The translations under genes were made by a program, and so were the position numbers. DNA of 64,000 nt, from assembly GCF_014905175.1 (NCBI RefSeq), contig NC_057790.1:7564001-7628000 (forward strand). Reading direction: 5' to 3'. Source of the DNA: Aphidius gifuensis (taxonomy: Eukaryota; Arthropoda; Insecta; Hymenoptera; Braconidae). Of the stretch, positions 24,101-36,186 are shown one piece after another (the first letter of the stretch is position 1; each line of letters starts with the position of its first letter). The notes beneath the pieces were generated by a model. That model searched no databases and had not been told where the DNA came from. It saw only the letters and a program-made list of their open reading frames with translations.

Positions 24101-26057
24101 AAATTTCGTCAACGGTTGAAACTACAGGCAATTTCATTAGTTTTGTTAATCTATGGTTTGATCGAAGATATATACTATTATGGAGACTGGACATCTCAAA
24201 CATCAGTTAAAAATGCTTCCATTTTATTGGGTGAAACATATTTATCAACTTTTACATCCCTCGATGGCTTATCAGACAGTTGAGTATATTGATGAGAGAC
24301 GCACCGTTAACAAATTATTAATTTATTTTTTTTTAACAATAGATTACAAACATTTTGTGGGGATAATTGGTTTCATTATAAGTACCCTGGCAACATTCAC
24401 TTGGAACTTTTGTGATCTTTTGATTATTTTGGTATAAAAAAGGCCACATAACAATTGGTCGATATTAAGGGAGTACCTCCACCGATTAGTTTTCTTACCG
24501 ATTCTCTAATTTTTTGATATATAAATCTTGAAATTCCCCTGAATCTAATGATCCTAATTTTCTAATTATGTTCTATCTAGTTTTCGAGGAAATTAGTTCT
24601 AAACAGGTGAACTTTTCAAGCAGTTTAACATTGCAGGTATAGGAATTTCTTTTTATTTTTTTATATTTTCGGTTCTAACAGAAAAACGGTTCTTACCAAT
24701 TTGATGAAAAATTAATATGTTGAAATCGATAGAGTTTAAAAAATTAAAAAAAAAAAAATCAAACGTCTGTCCTATCCCGATTTAGAGAAACTGTTAAATG
24801 AAGTGTATAAAATGTATTAATATTTGACATAAACAGTGAAACCGAGTGGCAATGATGCGTCGCGCGCAGCTTTACACCTATCATATATATCACACACATT
24901 CATACATACATCCTGATAAAAATAAACTTATTTATGAAAATAAATTGCAATTTATTTTAAATTAAATTTTCTTATTATTTCTAAACACAATAATTATTTG
25001 AACGAATCTATTTCCAATATTTTTAACCTTTTATTAAAGTCTAATTCGACAGCTGTCACAACAACAAGCATCATACATTTAAACCCACACAAGTATATAT
25101 TTAAACGATCTTGGCCGTGATTGGCTGGGATTGGTACAGTATCAGGCAAAAACTTTAAACTACAATATAGACTTTTTGTTTCATTTATCACTACGCTGTG
25201 AACTAAACTTTCTATTCCGATTATCGCGGAGGTACTCCCTTAAGCATAAAATATTTATTTTGATAGTTAATACTTTCAATTCTTATTTTTCAGGTATCAA
25301 TTGGTCTTGCAGAAAGATACAAACATCTTAACGAAGTTGTAAATTTCAAAATTTCAAACAATTCAACAGAAAGAATAAATTGGTGGAAAATAAGAAATTA
25401 CTATGTTATAATGAATGAACTCGTCAAAGAAGCAGATAATATTGTTTCACCACTGATATTAATATCATGTTGCATGAATGTCTATCAAATTTGTGTACAC
25501 ACATCAGAAGTAATAAGGTATTTGTAAATTAATAATACCTCTTTGACCTCTTGATCTATTACAGATGAATAATTGATATTCATTTCAGATCAGTTACAAC
25601 TGAATCAAACATCTCAATGTATTTTTTTTTCACACTTTTTTATGCGGTTTTTCGGATAATTGCAATTGTGTTATCAGCAGCCAAAATTGATGATGAAAGT
25701 AATTATGCTCTATCAATATTCGCTCGTTGTCATCCATCAGTTTTCATCATTGAGGTTTGTTGATATTCTTCACATCATATCACATTCAAGATGGAATTAT
25801 ATCTTTTATTTAATCGATCATAATATTATCATTGTTTCTATTTAAGGTTATTTGGATTCAACAACAATTGTCAATCGATAAAGTTTCATTTACAGCAATG
25901 AAATTCTTTCCAATTACCCGTAAATTTATATTGACTGTAAGTATACATATATTTTAATAACTATTCATATATTACATTTTTATAAAATTGATTTCAGATC
26001 GTTGGGACAATTGTTACATATGAAATCGTTTATATGCAGCTTCGAGCGCATTATTAG
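21168..26057 (+). CDS. Sugar-type gustatory receptor, copy C (nine exons, intact)
   Basis: This is the best-preserved compact receptor of the cluster. Exons: 21168-21284, 22642-22852, 22940-23075, 24088-24278, 24343-24431, 25294-25517, 25589-25754, 25849-25938, 25998-26057; total 1284 nt, 427 residues. Every junction keeps frame and has GT..AG, with the exon-4 donor GTTGAG. Signatures include KPIIAVSQFFG, GLAERYKHLNEVV, MNELVKEADNIVSPL, ARCHPSVFIIE, MKFFPITR and C-terminal TYEIVYMQL. The start is chosen at the first ATG, which opens MDYL as in copy B. Introns 1, 3 and 5 each hold one MITE. The role is inferred to be taste detection of a sugar-like ligand, in neurons, as a cation channel subunit. 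Confidence 0.9.
21864..22388. mobile_element. CCC-type MITE with AACGG/CCGTT palindromic words
   Basis: TIR CCCTAACGGTACGGTCCAAC and its inverted copy ending CCGTTAGGG, flanked by TT on both sides. The body repeats CCGTTATTAAACGG and AACGGTTA words. Lies in intron 1 of receptor C. Small ORFs overlapping it are rejected. Confidence 0.8.
23223..23907. mobile_element. MITE with TGTGGCGTTCTTA TIR
   Basis: TIR TGTGGCGTTCTTA(G) and TAAGAACGCCACA, with TA flanks. The centre has an inverted repeat around 23555-23745 (AACGAAAAAGAAAACGAAAT and its complement). Lies in intron 3 of receptor C. Non-coding. Confidence 0.75.
24479..25239. mobile_element. TTAA-flanked MITE, TIR GGGAGTACCTCC
   Basis: TIR GGGAGTACCTCCACCG and CGCGGAGGTACTCCC, bounded by TTAA at 24475-24478 and 25240-25243. 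Lies in intron 5 of receptor C. TIR start resembles the 3308-4113 element. Non-coding; piggyBac/Kolobok-type mobilisation is inferred from TTAA only. Confidence 0.8.
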
Positions 26058-26726
26058 AATCTAAGACAAACTCTAATAAATAATTATAGATTATTCGTTT
26101 CTGTATCACATTATTGGAAGAACAGAATAGTTTAAGATAAAAGAAATATATAAAAATTTAGTATTTTAAAAGTATTCCCTTAAGAAGTTGACGCTCATAT
26201 TTTGACGTTTCCTTAGTGATTTTAACACATAATTATTAGCTTCCGTGGATTATTTTTAAAACAAGGAGCCAAACTTGGGGCAAACTGAGACATGTACCTG
26301 CTAAGACTGTTACTGTTTTGGCCTGGTTGATGGCCGTAAAAAATACCCTGTATTTAAAGAATAATATTGGATTCTTCTATATTTTTTTCTATCCTCTTTA
26401 TTTCGAATTTTGATATTCTTTCTTTCTTCTGTCAGTATTCACTTAATTGATATTTGAATTTTTTTTTCAATAGCTTTGATCCTCGATTTTTTCAATACTT
26501 GCATAATTCAATCAAATCACAATACGGCCTACTAAAATTTGATGATACAATAAAAGAAACAACGAATGATACTGAAATCAATACTCCTTTTGATTCGCTC
26601 GATAAATATTTTATCAAGACCCAGTGGACAGTGATGATTAGCATAATTTTCAGGCTCACTCATGGTGGAAATGTAGACTCATCTTAATAGCATTTTTTTT
26701 GGCACCGCAAAGAGGATGGCTTGTAC
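26058..26726. other. Spacer between receptor C and pseudogene E
   Basis: AT-rich. The open stretch 26454-26687 (77 codons) is not recognisable; its start, TTTTTTCAATACTTGCATAA, has a counterpart near 57123-57143 in receptor-flanking DNA, so I regard it as non-coding duplicate. Confidence 0.4.
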
Positions 26727-27237
26727 TGATGAACTCGTCAAAGAAGCAGACGATATTATTATCATGTTGCATGAATGTATACCAATTTTGGGTACATACC
26801 TCAAAAGGCATAAAGTATTTGTAAATTAATGATTATGTATACTGTAAAAAAAAATACTAAGTTTAGAAAATTTTTAGAACACATTTTGTTCTAAAGTTAC
26901 AAAATTTTATTCTAAAATCAAAAATTTGTGTATTGTAATTCCAATTCAGTATACTTGTTTATAATATTCGTAAGAAAATTTCTAATATTACAAAAAAGTA
27001 TTATAAAAAACGTATACGGTATAGTAAATTTATAATATCTACATTAAATTTAAAAAAAAATCGGAGTTTTAGAATATCGTTTTTAAAATTACAATACCAA
27101 TGTTCTAAATTTTGTAGAAGTGCGACATGTCGACTTATAAAATTACAATCGGGTATACTGAAATTACGAACTCTTGGATTGCTATTCCAATTCAGTATAC
27201 TACTTTCTAATATTCGTATACACATCTCTAATATTAA

Positions 27238-30200
27238 GAGATTTGGACGATTTTTTTCGGAATATGAGAAAGAAATGAAATTTATACAGTAGATTTTTGA
27301 AATACTAATACATTTTATGTGATTTTTTGGTAATTGTTTGGAAGCTCGTTTTTTTTTTATTAATTTTTAAAGTTGACAACTTTTAACATTGGCTCTTACG
27401 GAGAATGCGATTTTTGTCAAAAAAAAATCCATTAAAATACCAATATCTCCAATCGACAATATGACATCATGAAAAAAAAAACTATCGGGTTATAAAATGA
27501 GACAAAAGAAAACGTATAGAAAAGAAATAAAAGAGGTTTGGAGCATAGTTTTTTTCCCTTTATAAAAAATTGATGAATAACGCTGCTTCCAATCATTTCA
27601 TTAGTCGTCATTTACATACTCACACACTCACAAAAAAAAAAAAGAAAATCATTTTTAACTATTTATTTTTTTATTTTTATATTTTTACTGTATTAATGAA
27701 ATCGAAATTTGTACATAATTAACAATAACAAAGTTTTGTTAATTTGTTAACTAAAATTTTGAAGTAACCAATTTTTTTTAAAATCATTATTGAAGTATGA
27801 ATCCTGCAATCTGCATTTATTGGTTTAGATTAATCTCGCACGACTTTCTTAAAAATTAAAATTATTCAACAATATTTATTAATAAATATTCACAGCTGTT
27901 CGAGGTGACAAGCAATCATTAATAAACAATTTTTTATATTTTTTTATTTTTTGGAGGTGTCATGTAATTGTTAATAAACAATTACATGGCACCTTGAAAA
28001 AAATATTATCAAATGATTTGTTTTTATTCTTAGAAGAAAAGTCGTAGGTTAATTTGTATTAATAATAACAGATTTTGTCCTTCAATGGAAAATAATAAAA
28101 AAATTGTTTGATGAAAATGTTTATTAACAATTGCTTGGCATCTTGGATAATAAATAATGGTGAATAGTTTTTTTATTTATTCTCGAAAAGAAAGTCGTGA
28201 TCTCATTTGAATCAATAAAAGCAGAAGTCGTACTTTAAGACTATTAAAAAAAAAATAGTTTACTCCAGAATTTAAATTTACAATTTGTTATTGTTATTTA
28301 GGATCAAATTCTGATTTAAGTGGTACAAATTAGCACTCGCCTTTTTTTCAAAAAAATAGAAAAACAATCGAAAATATTCAATGTAAAAGGCATGCATCTG
28401 TATGAGCAAAAATAAAACAACTGAGCCCCCCTCAAAATGCCTTACCCGGGATTATAATAATAAGTACTATTTTTTTATAGTTCTTGAGGATACAAGAATA
28501 CGTTTTCGTTGTTTTTTGAAAATTTTGATTATTTTAATTGTTATTAATAAATGAATTTTTTGCTAGTGTTAATTGAAAAAAATGATATCTATTGATCTGC
28601 TAGAAGGAAATAAATAATTTTTATACAGAATATTGAAAATAAACCGATCTTTTTAAAAAAAATAAAATAATGAATTTAAATCAAAAATTAGCCAAAGTTA
28701 TTAACAATTTTTATAAACAAATGGAAATTCTACTACTTTCTCCCTCTTTTTTTACATTTTTTCATTTTACCTTTTTTATTCTCCATTTCATTACGCAACT
28801 TTTCACGTTAAAAAAACTCATTAACATTAATATTTAAAAAAGTTATCAATATTTTTCTAGTGCGTCGCGCGACAATTGAGGGTCTGGATGCAATAACACG
28901 TTGAGCGCTCGAAGACATGAAAACGCGACGTTGTTTCGGTGAAAAATTAAAATTGAAAAATCGAAAAAAAAAAAAATACAGTGATATATAAAACTAAAAA
29001 ATATACATTTTCATTTAAGTAAATTTTTTTGTATCATAATTAGTTAATGCAATAAAAAAAAAAACAAAATTTTTTTTTTTGAAAAAAATCTTTTTTTTTA
29101 AACATATAACTCGTGATAACTTATTTAAAAATTAATAAATTGACTTGAAAATTTGACTGTAGCTTTATTATAGGCTCGCGATGGCAATAGTGATATTAAA
29201 AAACTTATTTATTTATATTGTTTAACTTTTTTTATTTATTGTATTGTGCTGATGGAAAATTTAATTTGTCTAACTTCGAATGAAAAAAAAGTCGAAGAAA
29301 TTTTAAAATCGAGTAACTTGTCAGTGGCAATATTGTTGAGCAGTATATCAAGAAGTTTTATGCAAATTTTTGGGTATTTTTATTAATTATCTATTGAGTT
29401 ATTAATTTAACAACAAATTGAGAGCCACCGTTAAGGCTTCGCGCGCAGTACTTTCCTTACTAATGGTCGCGCGACGCACTAGAAAAATATTGATAACTTT
29501 TTTAAATATTAATGTTAATGAGTTTTTTTAACGTGAAAAGTTGCGTAATGAAATGGAGAATAAAAAAGGTAAAATAAAAAAATGTAAAAAAAGAGGGAGA
29601 AAGTAGTAGAATTTCCATTTGTTTATAAAAATTGTTAATAACTTTTGCTAATTTTTGATTTAAATTTATTATTTTATTTTTTTTAAAAAGATCGGTTTAT
29701 TTTCAATATTCTGTATAAAAATTATTTATTTCCTTCTAGCAGATCAATAGATATCATTTTTTTCAATTAACACTAGCAAAAAATTCATTTATTAATAACA
29801 ATTAAAATAATCAAAATTTTCAAAAAACAACGAAAACGTATTCTTGTATCCTTAAGAACTATAAAAAAATAGTACTTATTATTGAAATCCCGGGTAAGGC
29901 ATTTTGAGGGGGGCTCAGTTGTTTTATTTTTGCTCTATATGATCATTTTTAAGTAATTTTTTTTTTTTTTTTTTTGTTTTTCTCGAGTTAAAATTTACTA
30001 AGTCTTATACCGGTAACACAAATTATTTTGAATCCTTTTTTTTTTTGTATAAAAAATTTCATTAATTGTTTTTTGTCATATCATCGACAGTTGATCAACG
30101 AAAACGGCCACTTGCGGCCGTCAACAACACTAGTATTATAAAAAAAAATAAAAATGCAAACTATAATAAATAAAATAATAAAAAAAAGATAACAATATGT

Positions 30201-31380
30201 AATATATGTGTGTGCATGAAAAGATTTTTCGAAAAGATTCCGTGGCTCATGGGACATGAATGAGAGTGTCAGTCATTAGGTGATTGGCCAGAACCACACA
30301 ATATGTACTGGGTCCCCATGTTTTTAAATATTCCACCATTGTCAACAATATACCATTGTTTTAATATTTTTACGTTTCAAAAAATTTAAACAACAACAAA
30401 GCAGTTCCCTTATTATATCAAATTTTCTAAAAAAAAAAAGCTCTGAAAGTTCTAAACTTAAAGGATTTTATAAAACAAAAATTAATATCGTAAAAGCAGA
30501 AATAACAGTTATTTTTTATGAAAAATGAGATGACGAGAAAAAGAAAAAAAAAATCCAAAATTAACAATTAAAAATCAATGGCTAATATAAAAATAGCATC
30601 GGATAAAATTGAAACACGAGTATGGAAAAATTACATAGATTGAAAAAAAAAAAAAAAAAAAAATTACATTCTATTAACTGAATTAAATAATATTATAATA
30701 ATCACTTTAAAATCATAATTGCATTTTGTATTACCGAAAAATAGAATAATTATATCCATGAACAATAAACACGATATTGAATTGAATAAACAGAACGAGC
30801 TTTTATGGGTTTTTCTGAAAATTTAATTATTGATATTGATAATATTACATTATAAATGGAATAATATTAGATAGTATAATATTGTTTGATAATAATTCAT
30901 TTGCAATACCAGATATATGATTTAAAATATCATATTTCACTGTGATGTTTAATTTAAAACAGTGAATGATTTAATTTGACCAGTTAATGTCAACTCATCT
31001 GTAAATTAAGTAAAAAATTTAAAAGTTGTCAGTGTATTTGCTGCTTGAATATGTATTTGGTTTTGCAAAGAAATATGTGCCTACTGGATCCAATATGAAA
31101 ATGGTTATAACTGCAAGATTGGACAAAGTGGATCGGGTTATAAAATGAGACAAAAGAAAACGTATAGAAAAAAAATAAAAGAGGTTTGGAGCATAGTTTT
31201 TTTACAATTAATAATTAAAGTATGAAAAAATGAATTTTCATGAGGAATTATTGAAAAACCACTAGAGACCTCTTGCGGATGACTTCGAGAAACGCAATAT
31301 TTCTATGAGTGCGAAAAAGACAAAAAACAGAGAAAAAATGTTGTCTCTCTCTCTTCGTTTTAAAAAATCGTCCAAATCCC
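27238..31380. mobile_element. TTAA-flanked composite element, TIR G(A/G)GATTTGGACG
   Basis: Bounded by TTAA at 27234-27237 and 31381-31384; TIR GAGATTTGGACGATTTTTT and AAAAAATCGTCCAAATCCC. Host sequence reads continuously across the TTAA. Outer parts resemble 3308-4113. A roughly 70-bp direct repeat (27484-27554 and 31132-31203) brackets a 3.6-kb interior that includes the 28405-29937 palindrome. No transposase is recognised. Confidence 0.7.
28405..29937. repeat. Long inverted repeat with about 473-bp arms
   Basis: Arms 28405-28877 and 29465-29937 are near-identical inverted copies beginning GAGCAAAAATAAAACAACTG, flanked by TAT on each side. The arm tips near the spacer contain CTAGTGCGTCGCGCGAC. 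The 590-bp spacer is AT-rich and non-coding. Probably a foldback element. Confidence 0.8.
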
Positions 31381-31636
31381 TTAAGAGATAGTATTATAAA
31401 AATCATATACCATATTGTAAATTTATAATATCTACACTGAGAGAATTAAAACGTTAATTTCACGGGGTAATACCACAAAAATACGCTCTAAGGTCATTCC
31501 CGTGATTATTGAGTATTTTTAATGTGAGTTTTACATGATTTTCAGTGAACTTCACATTAAAACCCTAGTAAATATTCCAGGGTTTTGCCAGAGACGGTAA
31601 TTACCGTATATATTAATATAATTTTCATTAATAATT

Positions 31637-32036
31637 CACTGAAATATATTAAAACTGGAAGCCAAACTTAGTGTCGCCGAGAGAGAGATGCAATGGATGG
31701 GCTTTTGCCCTTTTCGGTACAGTCACGTCAACTAAAGTTGGTTGAGACTGTACTGAAATATAATGTAACTTTTATAGTTTTATATCGTGTAGTACTAGTT
31801 CGTTTTGACGTTGATAGAGTGGGTATAAGCAGAGTGACGCCAAAGGCAAAAAGGTGCCCAGAAATGACGTCACTGTGCCTATACCAACTCTATACAAAAA
31901 GCACGACATAGTGGACCTGAACACGCTGTTGGCGTCACTCTGCTTATACCCACTCTAGACGTTGACTATCTCTAGCGACACTCCGTGCATTGGCTAAGCA
32001 TAGGAGTTCACGTTCCAGTTTTATTATATTTCAGTG
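31637..32036. mobile_element. CACTGAAATATATTAAAAC MITE with inner inverted repeat
   Basis: TIR CACTGAAATATATTAAAAC and inverted copy ending TATTTCAGTG. Inside, GTGGGTATAAGCAGAGTGAC (near 31819) and its inverted copy (near 31945) form a second stem. The ORF at 31693-31911 spans the stem and is not accepted as a gene. Confidence 0.65.
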
Positions 32037-33231
32037 TAATAATTCCAGTAGACAACGGTATATTCACGTTGTAAACCGTAAAAAATTGAGTAATACACAG
32101 TAATATATATAACACATGGAATTATTCTACATGACCGATTATTTTTCACGTGAGTACATCGTGAAAATAAAAATAAATAAACGAAGAAAAGGAGAAACTC
32201 GAAAACAACGTGGTTATCCCGTGAAATTAAATCATGAAAATGAAAAAAAATAAACAAAAAAAGGAGGAACTCGAAAACTACGTGGTTACCCCGTGAAAAT
32301 AAATCGAAACATTTTTGTTGTGTAATTTAATTTATTTTCACGTGGTTACCCTGTCATGATTGTCCTCAAACATTTAAATTTATTTGAAAAAATTGTAATA
32401 ATTTTAATTGTTGAACAAATAAATAAAATACCAAGAAAAAGCAGTGGTTGAGGAAAAGATGTTGCTAAGGAATTAATGTTACGTACCACATAATTTTTTT
32501 TGGTACATTAATTCCCTAGCTCAATGTTATCCTTTGCTACTGCTTCTCATTGATATTTTATTTATTTATTTTCCAAATAAAATTATTAAAATTTATTTTA
32601 ATGAATAAAAATGGCCAAGGAAAAGCAGTAGCTAAGGAAAAGATGTGGCTAAGGAATTGAGGTTGCCAAAGAATTATGTTCCAAGGATATAATTTCTTGG
32701 CAACATTAATTCCTTAGCTCCATCTTTTTCTTAGCTACCGCTTGTCCTTGGGATTTCTATTTATTAAAATAAATTTTGATAATTTTATTTGGCAAATAAA
32801 TAAATAAAATATCAAAGAAAAGCAGTAGCTAAGGAAAAGATTGAATGTAGCCAAAAAAATTATGTGGTAAGCAACATCAATTTTTTAGCAACATCTTTTC
32901 CTCAACCACTGCTTTTCCTCGGTATTTTATTTATTTGTTCAACAATTAAATATAATGCAATTTTTTAAAATAAATTCAAATGTCTGAGGACAAACATGTC
33001 AGGGTAACCACGTGAAAATAAATCAAATTACAAAAAAAAAATGTTTCGATTTATTTTCACGGGATAACCACGTAGCTTTCGAGTTCTTCCTTTTTTTATT
33101 TATTTATTTTTTATTTTCATGATTTAATTTCACGGGATAACCACGTAGTTTTTAAATTTCTTCACGTGAAAAATAATCGGTCATGTTTATGAGAACTAAA
33201 TTTTAAACGCGTACAGCTTGTAAAAATGGTC

Positions 33232-33298
33232 GGGCGCGTTAGGTCTTATAGGTTTAGTAGTTAGGTAGTTGTAGGTTTGAACCCGGTTAGGAAAAAAT
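33232..33298 (+). other. Weak tRNA-like module inside the CACTGAGAG element
   Basis: B-box-like TAGGTTTGAACCCGG and an upstream GCGCGTTAGG segment. A-box is poor. Reported only because similar modules occupy the middle of other elements here. Confidence 0.3.
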
Positions 33299-33971
33299 TC
33301 TTGTCAAATAATAAGTCATCCTGGAATATACACAGATATAGACATCCATATGAGTTACCGTCTTGTTAAATTTTTTTTTCTCTTTTTTTAATTTAACGTG
33401 ACACGTAGAAATTTTTACGGGATACTCCGTGAAAGTTACTTAAATTTCAAGAAAAAACAACGCATTAAAGTAGATCAATCAACGGTGCGTCCCGTGAAGG
33501 GCACTTTGTCTATCGAGTCAAAACAAAATTTGTTTTTTAATTTAACCTGACACGTAGAAATTTTCACGGGATACCCCGTGAAAACTACGACATTGCACTC
33601 AAGAAATAAACTCATCTTTCCATCTTTACATTGCAATGTACTATCCCGTGAAATCTTCGTTGTTTCCCTGTTAAGTTTTCATACTTTCACGAGAATATTA
33701 AGTTGTGGATCTTAGAACGTAATCTGGCGATGTTACCCCGTTATTATTAAAGTATTTTTAATGATATTTCACGTTTTAATTCTCTCAGTATACACTAAAT
33801 TTTAAAAAAGTTGGAGTTTTAGAATACAAGTTTTAAAATTATAATACCAATGTTTCAAATTTAGTAGATCTGTATTGTAAATATCGTATACCGAATTCTA
33901 ATTTTCTAACACTACACTGGATACGAAAATTCTTTATGTTTAGAAAAAAAAGACCGTATTTCTCGTTCGCA

Positions 33972-34042
33972 TCGTGGTGCAGTGGATACCGTGTCCGCTT
34001 CCCAATCTCTAAGTTTTAGGTTCGATTCCCGCGATAGGTATT
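33972..34042 (+). other. tRNA-like module in right arm of the 26840-34371 element
   Basis: Contains A-box-like TGGTGCAGTGGATACCGTG, an anticodon-arm-like CCGCTTCCCAATCTC and an excellent B-box AGGTTCGATTCCCG. D- and T-arms look convincing, but the acceptor stem is weak. Confidence 0.5.
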
Positions 34043-35060
34043 TGAATAAATTAGAATAGTAAGTTCTTCGCATTACGTCACAACAGTCTATATAAAAGTT
34101 TATTCAGTATTTTTTTTTTTCTCAGATATTTAAAATGCATCACCTTCAAGTTTAGAATATATGTATTAGAATTTTAGAAAATCGGTTTTTAAAATTACAA
34201 TACGGGATTCTAAAATTACAAAATCAGTGGCCTCAAGTTTAGAACATCCGTATTAAAATTTCTAAAACGGTGCAGAATACTGTGTTTAAAAATTTCATTT
34301 AGAATATTTGTATTAGTACAGCTGGTGCTTATACATGTATTCTAAATTTCGGTTTGAATTTTTTTACAGTGATACCTTTGAAATTATTACAGATAAATGA
34401 TTAATTTTTATTTCAGATCAGTCATAACTGAATCGAAGATTCCATTATATTTTTTTTTGTCAACTGTTACGTACCAAGTCTTTTTTTTTTTTTTTCTTTA
34501 TTTCATTAACCTACCAAGTTGATTAATAAAATTAGACTATGAAATAGCAAAAAAAAAAAAGATTATGTAACCAAAAATTTAACTAAAATAATAATTCTAG
34601 AATAATAATATTTAATCAACTAGGTATTTAACGTTTCCTATTAAAAATCTTCTTATTTTGTTATTCCCTACAGGGTAACGGGTTAGGAGGGAATGTGTAT
34701 TATTGTAGATGGACCTTGATGTTAGAATAATCCGAAACCAATGTTGTTGAGAGCGTGTCAATCTGGATGGTCGCCTGTTCATGGTAATAGTCGCGAAATA
34801 TCCAAGCGGTAAAAAGATCGAAGGACAGAAAAACAACATCCCGGAGAAATTTCACAGTCAATAATTTTTTATAGGATTAGGAAGGTTAAACTAATAAAGG
34901 ACATAATAATTTATCACTAGGATTAATTTATATTTTAACTTCACCGATATGATTTATTTTTATTAATTATTAAGAAATAGTAAATTGATTTTATTTTTTA
35001 TTTGTTTTAGAAATTAAATTGATTTTTGTATTTTATTTAATTAGATTTTAAATTTCAATT

Positions 35061-35156
35061 CCCTGGTAAAAATTTGTGAGCGCCGCCCGACTTAACCTGT
35101 ATAAGCATATATGCTTCTACATGTAAAGTCGGGCCAACGGAATTTTTCTACCAGGG
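35061..35156. mobile_element. 96-bp CCCTGG hairpin MITE
   Basis: Ends CCCTGGTAAAAATT and AATTTTTCTACCAGGG, TT on both sides; inner GCCGCCCGACTT and AAGTCGGGCC also pair. Nested in the putative LTR. Confidence 0.75.
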
Positions 35157-35543
35157 TTAAAAATGATTTTAATTATTTTACGATTTGAATATAACAAAAG
35201 TCGCTGCAAGAGTGAAGCTCCTTAAATTATTAAAATGAAAATTCCTATCAAAACTATAAACTAAAGAAGGGATGATAAAAAGTTGGAACATCTTTGACCA
35301 ATTAAATTTTATGGTTCTCAGGCTTGTCAGCGTAATAATTTGCTTAGGTACTAGTTTGCAATTTTTGTTAATTTCAACGGATGTAAAATAGCGAGTTGCT
35401 GAGGTAACTTGGAACTACGTCTTTAGAAATAAAAATTAAAGTGAAAAATAATATTAAAAAAGTAAAAAAAAAAAAATATTTAAAAATGTAAATGTTGCAA
35501 AAAATGAAAAATAACTATGAGAAATAAAAAGCAAAAGTTTATG

Positions 35544-35973
35544 AGTAGTATAGTTATACGGGTTCTGGACCACGAATAAATTTAATCGTCGTTTGATAAC
35601 AGCGGGTGGTCTCGCAGATTAAATTCATGGTCTGAGAGGCTAGTGGTGTCATTCGGTGGTGGGGATTTATTTTGTCGCCATCTTGAATTTTCTCTCATAG
35701 AGGCCATTTTGAATTTGAGATCGTTGCGCCCTCTCGTTGTCATTTTTATTATTAATATTATTTTTTGTATTTTTGCAAAAAATTTTTCCCAAGCGAGATT
35801 TGAACCCGGGTCTTCAGCTTGGGAATCCATTACCTTACCTTCTTGACCAAAGAGTCATTACACTTTTGTGGTGTATGTAAATTGAATTTACGTTGTTGAT
35901 ATTTGAATTGTTTATAACAATTAAAAAAATAATTAATTAATATTATTATCAAACATATCACCTTCGGTAGCTC
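35544..35973. repeat. Polinton left terminal inverted repeat, with tRNA-like segment
   Basis: Pairs with 43963-44372, with small indels. Contains on the minus strand (about 35805-35868) a tRNA-like segment: A-box-like TTGGTCAAGAAGGTAAGG and B-box-like GGGTTCAAATCTC; the copy in the right TIR lies at about 44080-44135. Confidence 0.8.
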
Positions 35974-36059
35974 AGTTGGTAGAAGCAATGGACTGTAATT
36001 GGTTTGATTTAAATATAAGAGATATCCAGAGGTCGCTGGTTCGAATCCGGCTCGAAGGA
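35961..36059 (+). tRNA. tRNA-Tyr (GUA)-like gene with intron, inside the Polinton
   Basis: Acceptor CCTTCGG pairs with TCGAAGG plus discriminator A; D-arm TAGCTCAGTTGGTAGAAGC; anticodon arm GGACTGTAA with GTA anticodon; T-arm GCTGGTTCGAATCCGGC pairs perfectly. About 25 nt between the anticodon half and ATCCAGAGGTC fits the intron typical of nuclear tRNA-Tyr. The D-stem has one extra A (GAAGC rather than GAGC), which may impair folding. It abuts and slightly overlaps the inner edge of the left TIR; the right end has no tRNA-Tyr, so it is a one-sided acquisition. Confidence 0.75.
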
Positions 36060-36110
36060 ATTTTTTTTTCTTTTGTTTTATAAAAAAATGTTAATAAAAT
36101 TAAAAAAAAT

Positions 36111-36186
36111 TTGTCTCAATGGTGTTTTGAACCTAGAAAGTTTAGACTGCAATGCTAAAACCTGATTAGTCACACCATTGAGACAA
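36111..36186 (-). other. tRNA-like hairpin next to tRNA-Tyr
   Basis: A 15-nt perfect inverted repeat (TTGTCTCAATGGTGT and its complement) closes a 46-nt loop. Read on the minus strand it resembles a tRNA: acceptor GTCTCAA/TTGAGAC, an anticodon-like loop with TTGCAGT flanked by TTTAG/CTAAA, and a B-box GGTTCAAAAC. The T-arm does not pair normally. It could be a degenerate tRNA or a structured RNA/terminator. Confidence 0.4.

Larger units (their letters stand above)
31435..33790. mobile_element. CACTGAGAGAATTAAAACG element, near-palindromic
   Basis: TIR CACTGAGAGAATTAAAACGT and inverted copy ending CTCTCAGT(A); TA on both sides, supported by the paralogous empty site at about 27027-27045. The body contains inverted copies of CACGGGGTAACC / GGATAACCACGTAG blocks (32160-32290 versus 33040-33160) and inverted blocks with GCAGTAGCTAAGGAAAAGAT (32420-32950). 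Contains a nested 400-bp element. Non-coding. Confidence 0.7.
26840..34371. mobile_element. CACTG-type element with large nested insertions
   Basis: Left end (T)ACTGTAAAAAAAAAT and right end TTTTTTTACAGTG are inverted. Arms 26840-27237 and 33791-34371 carry repeated TTCTAAAATTACAAT-like words in inverted orientation. It sits in intron 6 of pseudogene E. Inside it are a TTAA element (27238-31380) and a CACTGAGAG element (31435-33790). The target duplication is not clean. Confidence 0.6.

Noticed and set aside
26454..26687. 77-codon ORF as an extra receptor exon
   Set aside because: No receptor motif, no splice sites in matching phase; part of it recurs in non-coding flanks near 57120.
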